The translations under genes were made by a program, and so were the position numbers. Below are positions 22,457 to 34,020 of a stretch of 64,000 nucleotides of DNA, in pieces. The notes under the pieces are model-generated. The model saw only the letters and a list, made by a program, of their open reading frames with translations, had not been told where the DNA came from and made no database searches. Each line of letters starts with the position of its first letter. The stretch's first letter is position 1. This DNA comes from Sarcomyxa edulis (lineage: Eukaryota; Basidiomycota; Agaricomycetes; Agaricales; Mycenaceae): positions 114,501-178,500 of the forward strand of contig QUOL01000013.1 of the NCBI GenBank assembly GCA_009761415.1, read 5' to 3'.

Positions 22457-25400
22457 ATGGTCGCTCGTGCCCACTTCGATGGCAATACCGACTCGGAAAA
22501 AAGACCAACTCCAAGCTCAGAGGGGAGTGGCGCTTCCAAGGAGGTTCCGGACGAGTCGGCGATAAAGAAACCGGGACGATCATGTCAAGTTCCTGCTTTC
22601 ATGCAGTGGATCCCTGATGCTTGGACATGGTCTAATATCAAAGTCGCTATACGATGTGCTCTCGCTGCTTGGATTGTCGCCGTCTTGTTTGTTATTCCCA
22701 GCGTCGAGACTGCTTTGGGTCAGGTATGTCTTACGATCGCTGCAGTCATTCGAGCCAAGTCTTACCCCATTTGATTTCTACAGGCTAGTTTCTTGATGCT
22801 TATTGGTGAGTGAACGACACCCCAGCATGGCACTATACTTACGTATATTCCAGCTTCATTCCTTTCTCCTCCCAATGAACCATTCATGGCCGTCCTCGAA
22901 CGCGAGACGGCTATATGTCTCTACGTCACCATAGCATGGGCGTGAGTATCATACGTTTTCTCTCTGTAGGACCCATTGATGACGTTCACATGCAGATGGA
23001 GCTGTTTAGGCATGCGTTTAGCAGACTTGGCTCGCAGAAACAGAAATCCTGCCGCTACATTTCTGGAAGCAGTGACTGGTCAATACATTGAAGCCGGCGT
23101 GCGTCTTCTCTTTGAATCTGCCATTGTCTAGTCCTGATGCCCTGCGTATAGCCATCTGTCATCCTAGCCGTCTTTCTTTTCTTCGGAAGCTCTTCTTTCT
23201 TGTACATCAAAGCAAGGCTGGGGCCTGGTCCTTATATGTTTCCGTGCATTTTCGCCTGTATATGTCTCAGTGAGCATTACCTCTCCTATGAGTGGACTAC
23301 TATTTACGCGTTTGCCTCCAAGACATCTCCCTAACGACCTCCGCTCTGTTTCCCTATCCATTCTATCGGGTGAGTACTCTTCAGATACCCCCACCTTCGA
23401 TCTGACAAACATTGTCTAGATCGGAAAAGCCATCGTGCTCCCATTATGCTTGCACTCTGCGGTATCGCTGCTCACGTGCATCTTCATCTTCCCAACGTCC
23501 ATGTCGGCTCAATTCACGTCGCGTCTTCAAGGCGTACTCGGCCCTCTAATTTCATCCCTAGAGGAACAGCGTAAACTTCTCAAATCAGACGTCACGAATG
23601 ATCAGGCCGCATTCAAAGCAGCCCTCGCGTCCATCACCGCGTCGGTGAATAAATCCGAAGGAGCTCTTGTCCCGCTCGCCGCTTCAGCGCGTCTGCTACG
23701 AAGTGATCTGATCTACAGCCGTTTCGCGCCAACAGATTTTAGCACGCTCCGTAAGCTAGCTAGAAGGCTCGCGGTTAGAGGTACAGGTATGCCTGTCTAT
23801 TTTGCGTTGATCGATCCCGGGCAAGAGAGGTTCCCTATCACTCCTGCACCGTCGAGACCGAGCACCCCTGGTTGGATGACGCCAGCCACACCTGTAACAC
23901 CAGTCACGTCTGGCCCGCCGTCGGTGCACTCGGACGGGGAAGACGAGCCTAGTTCGAAGCCCATGTCTTTCATCTCGCGCAGCAAACGACGCGCAGGTAA
24001 CACCAGCGCGTTCCCCCTTCACATGACCTCCATCCACCAACACCCGTCGCCATCACCATCGCGTTCTCATCATTCCCATTCCCACCCGCACCCACATACC
24101 CACTCTCACTCCCACTCCCATCATCGTCATTCCAACGTGCATACCCTGCATCATGTCCTCCTGCACAACTCGCTCATCCAACTTGCCATGCCCAAAGCCG
24201 AACAAGCCGTCGGTGTGTTCGAGTCCCAGCGATACCTCAACTTGGACGCGAAGACTCATACACGCGACCCAAATGCGGCAGAATATACCAGTATATGTAC
24301 TGGTCTGTTGAGTGAGAGTTGTGATGACTTGCTTGGGTGTTGCGCGACTGCTCTCCGGGAATCGCAAGATTGGTTGGTTCATCTGCGGGAAGGGAGGTGG
24401 AGCTTTTGGAAGAACCATAAGGAGCGGAATGAACGATGGTGGAAGAGGCAGGATGCGATACAAAAGGCTAGGGACGAGCTAGTGAAGGTGCTTGATTTGT
24501 TCAGACACGAGACAAGGTACGTGTTCTTTTCTCTTTCCCTCGTTATAAAATCCTGATGTGATGTCACCTTCTGTTAGACACCGAGTTCTTGAACCGTATC
24601 GCCCTGGGCTTGAAGCTCAACTAGCTGAGGCCAGTTCCAGGGCTGACGAATACATGCCCGACCACCGGCATCTCTTTCGCTGTTATGTTTATCAATATCA
24701 CACTCTACAATTTGCATCACTGTTGGTCGAAATGGTAAGTGTTTTTTCCCCGTTCCTACGCGTGTTTACCTACCATCGTCCAGCTCGACGAAATCCTCCG
24801 GTTAGAAAGAGAACGCTCAAGAAACAGGCTCTGGACTCCAGCCCGAAATATATTCACGTGGCATATATGGGAACCCTCAGATCAACTTATGCATGGTGAT
24901 GAAGAAGATCCGGGTACGCTTTTCCCTGATTCCAGCCGTCATCAGTGACTCATTCGTTCCCTAGACCTTATCCAGGGTATCGAGCCAAATTGGATGGAAG
25001 GTGACCTTGGTATGCCACGACCGCGGGATCCAGATGCCCTACCACCATCCAATCCTTTCGAATGGGTCATGAACTTTATATATCGCGCGTTCACTGGAAT
25101 CGGTGGCGGTAATTTGATCTTCGCTTTGAAGGCTGGGTTGTTGACGAGTCAGTTTTTGTCCTATCACCCTGCGACGCGAGGCCCGCTGATCATCTGTCTG
25201 TTGATTATACAGTTCTGATGTGTCTACCTTCATTCCTCAAATCCTCAGCATCATTCGCTTATTTGAATAGATTTGTCTGGGCAATGTAAGTGATATATCT
25301 CTGCATTTCCCAAATCTGCATCCCACTTATCACTTTACCGGTTAGTATCATGGCACAATTGGGATTGGGGAGATTTAGAGGAGACACGACGTTCGGTTTC

Positions 25401-26886
25401 GTTGCTCGTATAGGTAGCACTTTCCTCGGTGGAGTCTTGGGTATGGTCATTTGGTGCGTCCTCCTTTTACACCCGTCTCTCTTCATTAATTCCGACCTCA
25501 CCCTTGATTTTGGCGATAGGTATATCTCTTGTGGCAATGGTCGTGGCAACGCCTATGGGTTAGCAGCCGTGCTCGGGGTGTGCTTTCCGTTCTTTTTCTA
25601 CGCTAGACTTTATTGGCCAGGACCTCCGATGTCGAACACATTGTTCTTTGTCACTTCAGTATTAGTTCGTCCCTTTTCAGGCTTCTTCGTCTCCGCCACT
25701 GATACTGATTTCTATAAAAACAGGTGGTCGGTTACTCTTATCAAGATCTACACATTCAGCTTCCAGGATCCCCAGGCTTCGGTTTCACTGTATTCTGGGT
25801 ATGCTTATATGTAAGAGTCGCCCTAGCAAATGAAGCTAATTGTAGATGTCTATCTAGAAACGAGTAGTGACCGTCGCCGCCGGTGTCACAGCCGCATTGT
25901 AAGTCTTTCCGTTCTCAGTCACATCTTCCATCTCCTAATCAATATGTTATAGCATCTTTTCTTTCTTCCCCCCAGCCACGACTATCCGAGCGTATCACAG
26001 GGCCACTCTCGCGACTACCACTTCGGAAATCGGCGCCATCTACTGCTCGATCATTTCTTTCGCTAATTCTCGACGAGAGCGAGAAAGCAGTCAAGAGATC
26101 GTCACTAGTCTCATTGCGATTCGTAGCAAGTTGAAACGATCCCTGATCATACGCGCTAATGTCGTTTATGAGTTCTCTTTACGGGGAAAATGGCCTTCGG
26201 AGAGGTATCATAAACTCTTGACGATCCAGTTGTACGTGTTTCTTCTCAAACACCTTCGGGAGTAGGAATTCACCTATCATTCTTCAGAGAAATCGCGTAT
26301 TCTCTGTCTCATCTACTATCAGTAGTGGAACACTTGGAACCAGTATGGGCCCGAGCGTTCCTTCGAAGATGTAGATTCTTAGATCCAGATTTCCAAGGGG
26401 ACGTCTTAGCAGTCATCAGTAAGTGATCGAAGCTTTCCCGAATTGCCTAGCTGATTCGACTTTGTCGCTCTAGATATGATTACAACTTCGCTCCGTAGTG
26501 GGAATCCTCTACCACAAATAACGCCTTGCCCATTATTGGACCGATTCATGGCGCGACAGCATGGACTCGTGATCCACACTGAATCGGAGGAGGATTATGG
26601 TCTCCCAAGAACTCTCACTTTGGACACTTTGCAGAACGAGCAATACATGTAAGTGCAGTGTCTTGTTTTTATCGTACTTCATATTCAATCTCTCTGTCAT
26701 AGGATGTTCTGTGTTGGGATATCCACCGCATTCGGCATTGTAACTCGACTGGACAGACTCATGGTCGCCGCGAAGGAGGTCGTTGGAGAGCAGTATCATA
26801 TCCATGGCGTAGGCTTGACTAGGCATGGGGTGGAACTCGGGATGAGGCAGGATTCTGTCCCCTACAGAGTCCCTCAAGACGTTTAA
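22457..26886 (+). CDS. ER-transporter 6TM N-terminal / DUF2421 membrane protein (Brefeldin A-sensitivity family)
   Basis: A long multi-exon gene of roughly 1,000-1,100 aa. The N-terminal cytosolic part is followed by WTWSNIKVAIRCALAAWIVA and further helices, the design of the fungal 'ER transporter, 6TM, N-terminal' domain. A long soluble region follows, with LQGVLGPLISSLEEQRKLLK and a striking His-rich tract at about 24067-24165. A second membrane bundle around 25080-26010 includes GFVARIGSTFLGGVLGMVIW, and the C-terminal DUF2421-type domain ends HGVELGMRQDSVPYRVPQDV. Family members resemble aromatic-acid exporter (FUSC/ArAE) proteins; one fungal relative was named for brefeldin A sensitivity. 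Substrate and site are unknown. About a dozen short introns are present and no frameshift is evident. Confidence 0.8.
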
Positions 26887-27240
26887 AAACCTAGATTTCT
26901 CATTTTTTTCCCCGTTTTGTGGTGCGTATCTGTACGGCTTAATTTTTGACTTACTTTTCCATATATCTGTACGACTGGATGGATGGACTTCGGAGCACGA
27001 CTTAGACATTAGACATTCTTTTTTTACGATTACTTTTACGATTACGAGGTTACTTGGATAGATTTCGAGGCTGTTGCCAATTATACACCAATAACGCGTC
27101 GACGCGAAACTCGTGACCAAGTCGTGACTTGATCGAACTGTGGCAGTGTGGCTTATATCACAACTTGAAGCTGCTTGCCTCAATATCTCTTCGTCTGTCT
27201 TTTTCTGACCCGTCAATTCTCGACGATCAAATTGTCTACA
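26887..27240. other. Intergenic region, probable promoter of the homeodomain-like gene
   Basis: AT-rich runs (repeats of ttacttttacgattac near 27020-27050) lie between a 3' end and the next start. No gene is seen. Confidence 0.35.
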
Positions 27241-29339
27241 ATGTCGAACGCTCATACGAGATCAATGGTCCTGGACCCAGCACACGTCGAAGAACTACAA
27301 GAGATATGGACTCTGGATAAACGAATGCCAACAGTCAAAAGTCGAAGGGCATGGGCAACTGCCAGAAACCTTGGAATCAAGTGTGTATCACATTGGTTTC
27401 GTCTCAGACAGCGAGTAGCGAAAAGAGCCGGTATCGAACTCCCAACGGACGCGTATGACTTGCCTGTCGGTACACCCCCGATTATTCTGCTTTCTCCAGA
27501 ATTCGACCCTATTCAGGGACAGAAAATAGCTTCACAGCCTCCCCAAAAGAAACGCAAGATCGAAGTCGCGGTCAAGACCGAAAACCTGGATTCGGATGAC
27601 ACACTTTTCCACGCAGCCTCTGACTCGTCGACTCCCACTCTCTATGCTCCCAGCTCTGATGGACCCTATGTCCCGAATAATAAGGGTATATCCCCAGCTC
27701 CTACAGTCAAGCCGACAACAACGACACGATCAACGAAACCGCAATGCGCATATACCCCGTACAAATACTACCGTACGCCGTCTGAAAAGGATGATTCCAG
27801 GCCCAAACGTTTGGATGCACCCTCGAAGCCGTCGAGCTCTACTGTCAAAGCTTCTAGCCCCGATAGTCCCGCTATCTCTTCTGATAATGTTTCCTCTGCG
27901 CCCTCTCTGTTCAATTCAACAAGATCGACCCTACCCTCAATATCCGAACGCATACATGTTCCTTTGACAAATGACCGTAGCCCGTCTCAAAAGCCCAAGA
28001 CTTCAAACGCACCCTCAGACTTCTCGACGCCTAATATCTCTGGTAACAGCTCTATCCCGTCTCAAAATCCCAAGATTTCAAACGCACCCTCGAACTTCTC
28101 GACGCCTAATATCTCTGACACCAGCTCCGGCGTACCGGTTGTCTCATCTCAGACCAGTGTCTCTTTTCCCTCTCAAGCCAGTTCAATCCCAACTCTAGCC
28201 ACAAAGCGGCAACCTCAGAAGCCATATCGGCAGATACGGCCCAAACCCAAGATTAAGTCGGTCAAGCCCTCTCCTGCTGCCGTCGATATGAAGGCTACAC
28301 CGGTCTCACAGAAGCGCCGCATTACCAAGTTGAAGAAGAGTCCGATAGTTCCTGTCGAGGACGCTACTCCAACTTGTCCGTGCGCTTTATGCCGTCCATA
28401 TCCTGACGATGGCGCGACTTCAGGTATGCATATATACTCTTCTCGTTAACGGTGACACATCAAGCGAGGCAAATTCATTGACCTGAACGTCTGGTTTTAT
28501 CAGAATCTTCCTCTTACCCTGCTCCCAACGGAAACTTTGACAACGGACCATCTCTTGTACTCTCATTCTCCGACTTTACTCTGCTGCGCGACCCCTACAT
28601 GTCAGGAAGGCTGGATTTGATCGAAAATGACTCGACGTACGACCGCAACCCTCCCTTGGACCTCGTCCTGCCTCTGAAGCTAAGCTCTGCATCTGTCGTC
28701 TCTTCGTCTCTCGTGGGCAAAAATACGTCTTCTGCACCAGGGTCTGCCTCCAAGATCAACGAAATACCCATCGTTCCGGAATTCTCTGCTGACTCCAAGG
28801 AAGATACAGCACCGCTAGAAGAGTCTCTGAGTCTTTTAGAGCTCCCTCGAATCAATAGGTCCTGTACGTCTAACCCCAAGACATTGGAAGTTCCTCCAGA
28901 CTCCACTTTAACGCGTTCTCTATTCCCGGTCTCTGAGTCTAGTAGCACTGTCGATCCTATGGCCGACATAAATCGCACATCACTAATCTTGGACGGAAAC
29001 CACTATTCATACGATGGCCTTCTTATCGCATCCAAAGTTTCGACGCGAGCCTTTGCGCATCTCGAAGAAGAGGAAGAGGAGGAAGAGAATGAAGAACCGA
29101 CTATCGAGTGCGTTCCTCGATCCTTTCAAATCCTAGTTGATGAAGGCAAAGAAGAACAACGACCTTTCACGCACTACGAATTACGCGGTGAAGGGTTTGG
29201 GTTCCTGCCTATTATTCCAGATCCAGTGGTCATACCCGATGTCGAAGAGGACGAAGAAGAGGAAGAGGAAGAGGAAATCAAGCCTAGGGATGCAGACGAG
29301 GGATGGGGTATGAAGTTGAGGAGTCGAGTCAAACGATAG
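27241..29339 (+). CDS. Homeodomain-like transcription factor, long Ser/Pro-rich protein
   Basis: Two exons (27241-28423, 28504-29339) give 672 aa. Residues about 8-60 look like a homeodomain: a helix LDPAHVEELQEIWTLDKRMP, a second helix KSRRAWATARNLGI, and a recognition helix CVSHWFRLRQRVAKRAG with the W-F-x-x-R core. A basic PQKKRKIE nuclear-localisation stretch follows. The rest is low-complexity Ser/Pro/Thr, with a 25-codon tandem repeat at 27982-28131, and then acidic Glu-rich tracts near the C-terminus. This is probably a nuclear DNA-binding regulator. It lacks the mating-type HD1/HD2 partner arrangement, so I do not call it a mating-type gene. I took ATG 27241 because it sits just before the homeodomain. 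Confidence 0.65.
27982..28131 (+). repeat. 75-bp tandem repeat, two units, in frame
   Basis: Two adjacent units of 75 bp (27982-28056 and 28057-28131) encode near-identical 25-residue blocks, with shared cores SNAPS and FSTPNIS. The units differ at about a dozen bases. Confidence 0.8.
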
Positions 29340-29516
29340 ATGTAGTTCCAGAATCGATGCATTTCCAGATAAAACAGCCCCTGACGCCTGTGTGGTGCTG
29401 TTTCGTAAATCGGTTCGGTTCTGCGTATGAGCGTTCTTGACAGCAACATTCACTGGCCTTGCCTTGTAACTTATACTGACGACTATCGATACCCTCTGGG
29501 CTGAATATCCAGCTCA

Positions 29517-30948
29517 ATGGATCTCTTGGTCAACCCAGAAATACCATCTGTCGTTATCAAACTCGTCGTAATCGGCCCTTCAGGAGTTGGCAAAACCAGT
29601 CTTCGTGGAAAGGTGCACACGACTCGTACTACTCGATATCTCATTGCAGTCTAATCTTTCGTTGATCTTTGACTGATAGTATATATCGGGTCGATTCTCC
29701 ACAGGTTATAGAGCAACTATTGGCGCGGACTTCATCACTAAAACGTTACCACATCCTATACACCCAAACCAGTCAGTTACACTCCAGATATGGGTGGGTC
29801 GATACTAGATGGTCTCCCCTGTACGGCACTGACTTGTGCGATTTCAGGACACTGCAGGACAGGAACGGTTCTCTGGTCTCTCCTCGGCATTCTTCCGAGG
29901 CGCAGATGCTGCGCTGCTTATGTTTGACGTGAATCAACCCCAGACGATGGAGGTCTTGACGAAATGGTGGGACGAGTTCAAGGACAAAGCTCCGCTGGCG
30001 GAAGAAGATGTGGAAGATTATTGTTGTGTCGTCGTAGGAAACAAGGTGGATGTGGTGGGCACGTCGACTGAAGGCCCGCGCGGAAGGGGACCGATATCAG
30101 AAACCGAGGCATTAACATTCCTCGACGAACTGATCCCTCCATCTACCAGACCTGTCTCTCCTATCGCGCTTCAGGTCGAAGAAGCATCGGACGAGGACGA
30201 CTCCGATAACACGTTGGCTTCTTCACAAGTCACCGTACGACCGAGAACATCTCATGTAGAGTTCTCTAGTCCTCTCGTTAGAACTTCCTCATCCTCCACA
30301 AACACATCACTATCTCAATCCACATCTCCTCCTGAACCAATCACTATAACCCCAAATCCACCTCACTCTCCTTCAAAACGACATCTCACCAAATCCCGCT
30401 CCCGCTCCTCTTCCCGCTTTTCTATCTATGGCAGCACAATGACTAGTACCCACACAACACTATCCGTATACCACACCCCTTCGTCCTCCATATACGACGT
30501 ATACCAATCCGCTCGTTCATCGCCTGAACCATGGACGACCCCATCTGCATCCTCCAGCTATCGCGACAGAACGCCGCGGAGGGTGAGCAGCACTTCAAGC
30601 GATGATAGTGCTAGCAGTGCTGCGACCATAACTCCAAGTCTTTTTGCGACCACATCCTCTACCAACACTGCGACCACAACTCCCGCCCAGTCCCCTCCGA
30701 ACCCTATACCCATTCCCGCTCGGGGGCCAAAATTATTTTTTACCTCTGCCAAAACGGGGCAAGGTGTTTCAGATGTATTCGAGTATATCGCTCGGCGAGT
30801 TGTTGAGCGGTGGGATTATCAGGAGCGGGTAGAGGCGAGGAGGATGCATATGCAGGAGACCAGTACTGCTGATACGATCAGGCTGGGTCTGGATAACGAA
30901 CATGGTCAACGGTATCATGGGAAATGGGGAAATTGCTGTGCATCTTGA
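29517..30948 (+). CDS. Rab7/Ypt7-like small GTPase with long low-complexity insertion
   Basis: Three exons (29517-29612, 29680-29793, 29848-30948) give 436 aa, about twice the size of a normal Rab. The G1 loop is GPSGVGKTS, switch I includes YRATIGADFITK, the G3 motif is WDTAGQERF, G4 is NKVD, and G5 is SAK (TSAKTGQGVSDVFEYIARRV). The C-terminus ends NCCAS, a CCxx prenylation motif. Between NKVD and SAK there are about 215 residues, mostly Ser/Thr/Pro with a basic KRHLTKSRSRSSSRF patch; in ordinary Rabs this gap is about 30. The switch and IGADF motif point to the Rab7/Ypt7 group that controls fusion at the vacuole. Whether it replaces or accompanies a normal Ypt7 cannot be told here. Confidence 0.85.
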
Positions 30949-31107
30949 TATTGGGTTGGAGGGAGATCATCGTTCGTTCATTAATGTAAGGTTTATTCGT
31001 ACCTATGTATATATATCTCGTACATCTACCTTGTTGATATTTCTATCCTTTCAGATCTTACCGACTCATGGGACTGGTTTTCATCTGATCTATTCTATAC
31101 ACTATGA

Positions 31108-31120
31108 CGCGCCTTACTTG
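31108..31120. repeat. LINE target-site duplication, 3' side
   Basis: The 13-mer CGCGCCTTACTTG lies directly before the poly-T run and is repeated exactly at 40583-40595, so it marks the element boundary. Confidence 0.9.
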
Positions 31121-31144
31121 TTTTTTTTTTTTTTTTTTTTTTTT
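31121..31144 (-). other. LINE poly(A) tail
   Basis: A run of 24 T on the plus strand is the poly(A) of the minus-strand element. It abuts the target-site duplication, as expected for target-primed reverse transcription. Confidence 0.9.
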
Positions 31145-31315
31145 GGTGGAGCGTTTAGATAGCCTGTCGACGCCGACATAGTCGTCATCTAGGGCCCGCT
31201 AGTTGGGACCGAGGAGCTAGGACCTCGTATAATGTTATCACCATGAGGAAATGCTTTTACGCACGAAGTGTGGGACTCTGAGCGAGTACATATAGTGACG
31301 GGTTCAGAACTTACC

Positions 31316-33631
31316 TTACCCGTCGCCTACACGCACCCTCTGCTCTACAATACCCACTAAAACCCCATCCTGGCTTGTCCAGTCATCAGGGAGATCTTGC
31401 TCCTTCCATAATACTCCCGCCCAGGTCTCAAGGACCAAGTCGGGTTTTAGGGCTTTCTTCCCATATTTCTTGTCCGTCATCGCAGCGTCCATCCTCAGGC
31501 GGCGGTTTATTGCATAGATCCACTTGTTTCTTACTTCTCGTTCAGAGAAGGCTTCACCGTCATTTTGTATGACCCGCTCACATCTCAGTTTCCAGATCAT
31601 GTGAGCTGACTCTGAGACTATGATTCTGAACAGTCTCGCCGCACCCACAACAGGTGTACCTTCATCTGACTTGAACTCGGCTGACGCACAGCCTGCTACC
31701 ATTCCAAAACCCAGTGCGGGCCATTCCACACCTTTCTTCGCCCAGAGTTCTCGAGCCAACGTCCAAACCCCAGCCTGTCCCGGAATCTCACATTCCATTA
31801 GGATGTGTTCCATGGTCTCTGTCTCACGGCAGTGAGCGCATTCACTTCGTTCTCTCAGCTCAGGCTTATAAGAGGGACGTAGCCAATTCGAACCCACCAT
31901 GTAAGCGTCATGCATGAGCATCCACAGGAAATATCGCGCTGGTCTGGTGAAGTCTTTGTGCCGCACTCCCCGCCAAACTTGTCCTTCTGTGGGGGACACG
32001 TCGAACGCCGCTTGAATTTCTGCCCTTACGCGTTCGATGTTCACCTGAGTTCTTGGGCGCGGTAGGAACTCTCCCACCATCCTTCTTTCCCGAATCGCTT
32101 TATACGCCAGCGACTGGGTGATCAGTGAGAGTTTAGCCCCCGTGATTCGACGGTTTGGAGGGATGGTGAGGTCAATCTCATCCGGGATGTCCTTCTTTGC
32201 CCCTTCGTCGGCCAACTCATCCGCTCCTTCATTCCTCTCATGGCCTGCATGGCCTTTAATCCACCTCAGCACCGTGGCCGTCGGTCTCCCTCTCAGGCTC
32301 GAGATTGTCGCTTCTATGATTGATCTGTTTGGGACGCCAATGAACCCCTGGTCCTCGTGCTTCTGGCGGTTTACTGTCAGGGCGTTTATAGAGTAGCGCG
32401 AGTCACTCTCGATCCACATGTTCGAGTTCATTGGGACCGTCGACGCGGCCTCTTTGATAGCTACCATTTCTCCAACCTGATTGGACTGAGGGAAGCTGGG
32501 TGGGATCCGAATTGCTCTATTCCTGTCGCTCCCCGGTGAGTGGAAAATCCCAGCTCCTGCCCTAGCATCATCTTGACCGTTCTGGAAACAGGAACCATCG
32601 GTCGCAATCACCACTTCTTCTCGCCCTTCCTGGAAGAGAAACCCTGGGAGTGAGTTACTCACAGGCCCTTCGGTGAATATTCTGAAGATATTCTCAAGTT
32701 CCCCAGCCTCGACTGCATTTTTAGTGAAAAGGGTCTCATCCTCGTCGTCGTCGCTTCCTTCTCCCGCACCCGGGAGTTCCTCCTGGTGGATCTGGTCGGC
32801 CGAGACCGCCTGCCGTGGATCCCACTTTGGAGGGAGCGTGTTCAGAAGTTCCTCCGCTTTCTTGAAGCATACGTGTGGATTCTCACAGCCAGTACCTTCT
32901 CTCGTTATACAACACCCATCGCAGACACAGCCGTCACCCCCTTCGTGGTCTTGGGCCCGTAGGAAGTCAGCCAGTCTTTCCATGTGACCAACAGTCTTGG
33001 CTTTGTGTTGGTCACGGAGGCACCTACTCGCCGCTGAGTTATTCAGCCTACGGATTCGAGGGTGAGCCTCTCTATGATACCATATTGGCATCTCCCGCAG
33101 TATCTCCTTCGAGAACGCGAGGCCTTCGGCGCGAACACCATATTTAGTCGCCGTCTGCGTCAGGTCCCTGAGATCCTTGGATATCTTCTCTCGACTTCCT
33201 GTGCTCGTCTTCCACGACTGAAGGAATGGGTTATACCTGACCTTCATGTCCACATGTCGTTCAGAACGTGGTGCTCTCAAGGCGAACAGGGCGTCCGCTA
33301 CAAACGCCCAGAGCGGCCTCTTTGTACCAAGGCTGAGGTAGGATTTTAGCCACATAATCTTTATGGCCTCGTTTCGCGCACTCACATCAAGCACCGCACG
33401 CCCGCCATTTATTATAGGTGCCATCAGGGTTTCTTTATTTACCGGACTCATCTTCTTGTCATTCCATATGAAAAGCCGGATCCTTTTAGAGATGCATTTC
33501 TCCACTAGTTTCGGCATGCCCTGTACCTGGGTTAGGTATTGTGTCAGTCCTCCCACAACCATCTGAATAATCAGGCGTCTGCCCTCCATCGTTGGGTGGC
33601 TCTTGTCCCAGTGATCTAACCGAGCATCAAT
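31316..33631 (-). CDS. LINE ORF2, 3' part: RT C-terminus, RNase H and zinc-ribbon-like tail
   Basis: This is the downstream part of ORF2, cut off from the reverse transcriptase by the MITE. It begins at the insertion junction (DARLDHWDKSHPTMEGRR) and contains a type I RNase H domain with the acidic residues in ATDGSC, GEMVAIKEA and ESDSRYS, plus the closing GHAGHERNEGADELADEG. A Cys-rich segment (CVCDGCC) lies in the middle, and CAHCRETETMEHILMECE, a common LINE C-terminal C-x2-C-x(n)-H-C motif, follows RNase H. The frame ends GDG at 31316. No internal stops are seen. Confidence 0.9.
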   Translation of the reverse strand: MDARLDHWDKSHPTMEGRRLIIQMVVGGLTQYLTQVQGMPKLVEKCISKRIRLFIWNDKKMSPVNKETLMAPIINGGRAVLDVSARNEAIKIMWLKSYLSLGTKRPLWAFVADALFALRAPRSERHVDMKVRYNPFLQSWKTSTGSREKISKDLRDLTQTATKYGVRAEGLAFSKEILREMPIWYHREAHPRIRRLNNSAASRCLRDQHKAKTVGHMERLADFLRAQDHEGGDGCVCDGCCITREGTGCENPHVCFKKAEELLNTLPPKWDPRQAVSADQIHQEELPGAGEGSDDDEDETLFTKNAVEAGELENIFRIFTEGPVSNSLPGFLFQEGREEVVIATDGSCFQNGQDDARAGAGIFHSPGSDRNRAIRIPPSFPQSNQVGEMVAIKEAASTVPMNSNMWIESDSRYSINALTVNRQKHEDQGFIGVPNRSIIEATISSLRGRPTATVLRWIKGHAGHERNEGADELADEGAKKDIPDEIDLTIPPNRRITGAKLSLITQSLAYKAIRERRMVGEFLPRPRTQVNIERVRAEIQAAFDVSPTEGQVWRGVRHKDFTRPARYFLWMLMHDAYMVGSNWLRPSYKPELRERSECAHCRETETMEHILMECEIPGQAGVWTLARELWAKKGVEWPALGFGMVAGCASAEFKSDEGTPVVGAARLFRIIVSESAHMIWKLRCERVIQNDGEAFSEREVRNKWIYAINRRLRMDAAMTDKKYGKKALKPDLVLETWAGVLWKEQDLPDDWTSQDGVLVGIVEQRVRVGDG

Positions 33632-34020
33632 AGTGGTAGTCAGAGTAGAGGATTTTGGAAGGATTACACAAGGATTATGGGCGTGATTATCGAACGATTC
33701 TGGAGGATAATCATGCCATAATCCAGATTCACTCTGACCGCACAAAAATATTTCCAGGATTCTGCGAGATTATCAGAGGATTATCGAGGTCACTAAAACA
33801 GCAAGAAATAAGGAGATCGAGTCTCATCACCATAATCGCGGCCATAATCCGGCCATAATCGCAGCTGATAATCCTCGAAGCGCCTCCGGAGGCGCTTCGA
33901 GGATTCTCGAGGATTCTGATTATGGGCGATTATGGCCTTGGTTTTGGTCCTTAATCACGCTTTAATCCTGCCGTTAATCCTCGTGTAATCCTCCCGTAAT
34001 CCTGTACTCTGACTACCACT
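33632..34020. mobile_element. MITE inserted in LINE ORF2 (terminal inverted repeats, AAT duplication)
   Basis: The two ends are inverted copies: AGTGGTAGTCAGAGTA at the left matches the reverse complement of TACTCTGACTACCACT at the right, and similarity continues for about 60 bp through repeats of GGATTA/TAATCC. Flanks are AAT on both sides (33629-33631 and 34021-34023), a 3-bp target-site duplication. Removing the element and one AAT restores the ORF2 frame exactly, reading LEKI then DARLDHWDK. It has no coding capacity. A 3-bp TA-rich duplication fits the PIF/Harbinger type, but that is a guess. The 36-bp perfect palindrome inside it is listed separately. Confidence 0.85.
33870..33905. repeat. 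36-bp perfect palindrome inside the MITE
   Basis: Eighteen bases on each side of the centre at 33887/33888 are exact complements. The core is CGCCTCCGGAGGCG. It is off-centre in the element and could extrude as a cruciform. Confidence 0.85.

Noticed and set aside
27241..29339. A mating-type HD locus
   Set aside because: Only one homeodomain-like gene is present, with no divergent partner and no flanking MIP gene, so it does not fit the usual A-locus arrangement.
31121..31144. Poly-T as a simple microsatellite
   Set aside because: It abuts the exact target-site duplication and the 3' end of the LINE, so it is the poly(A) tail.
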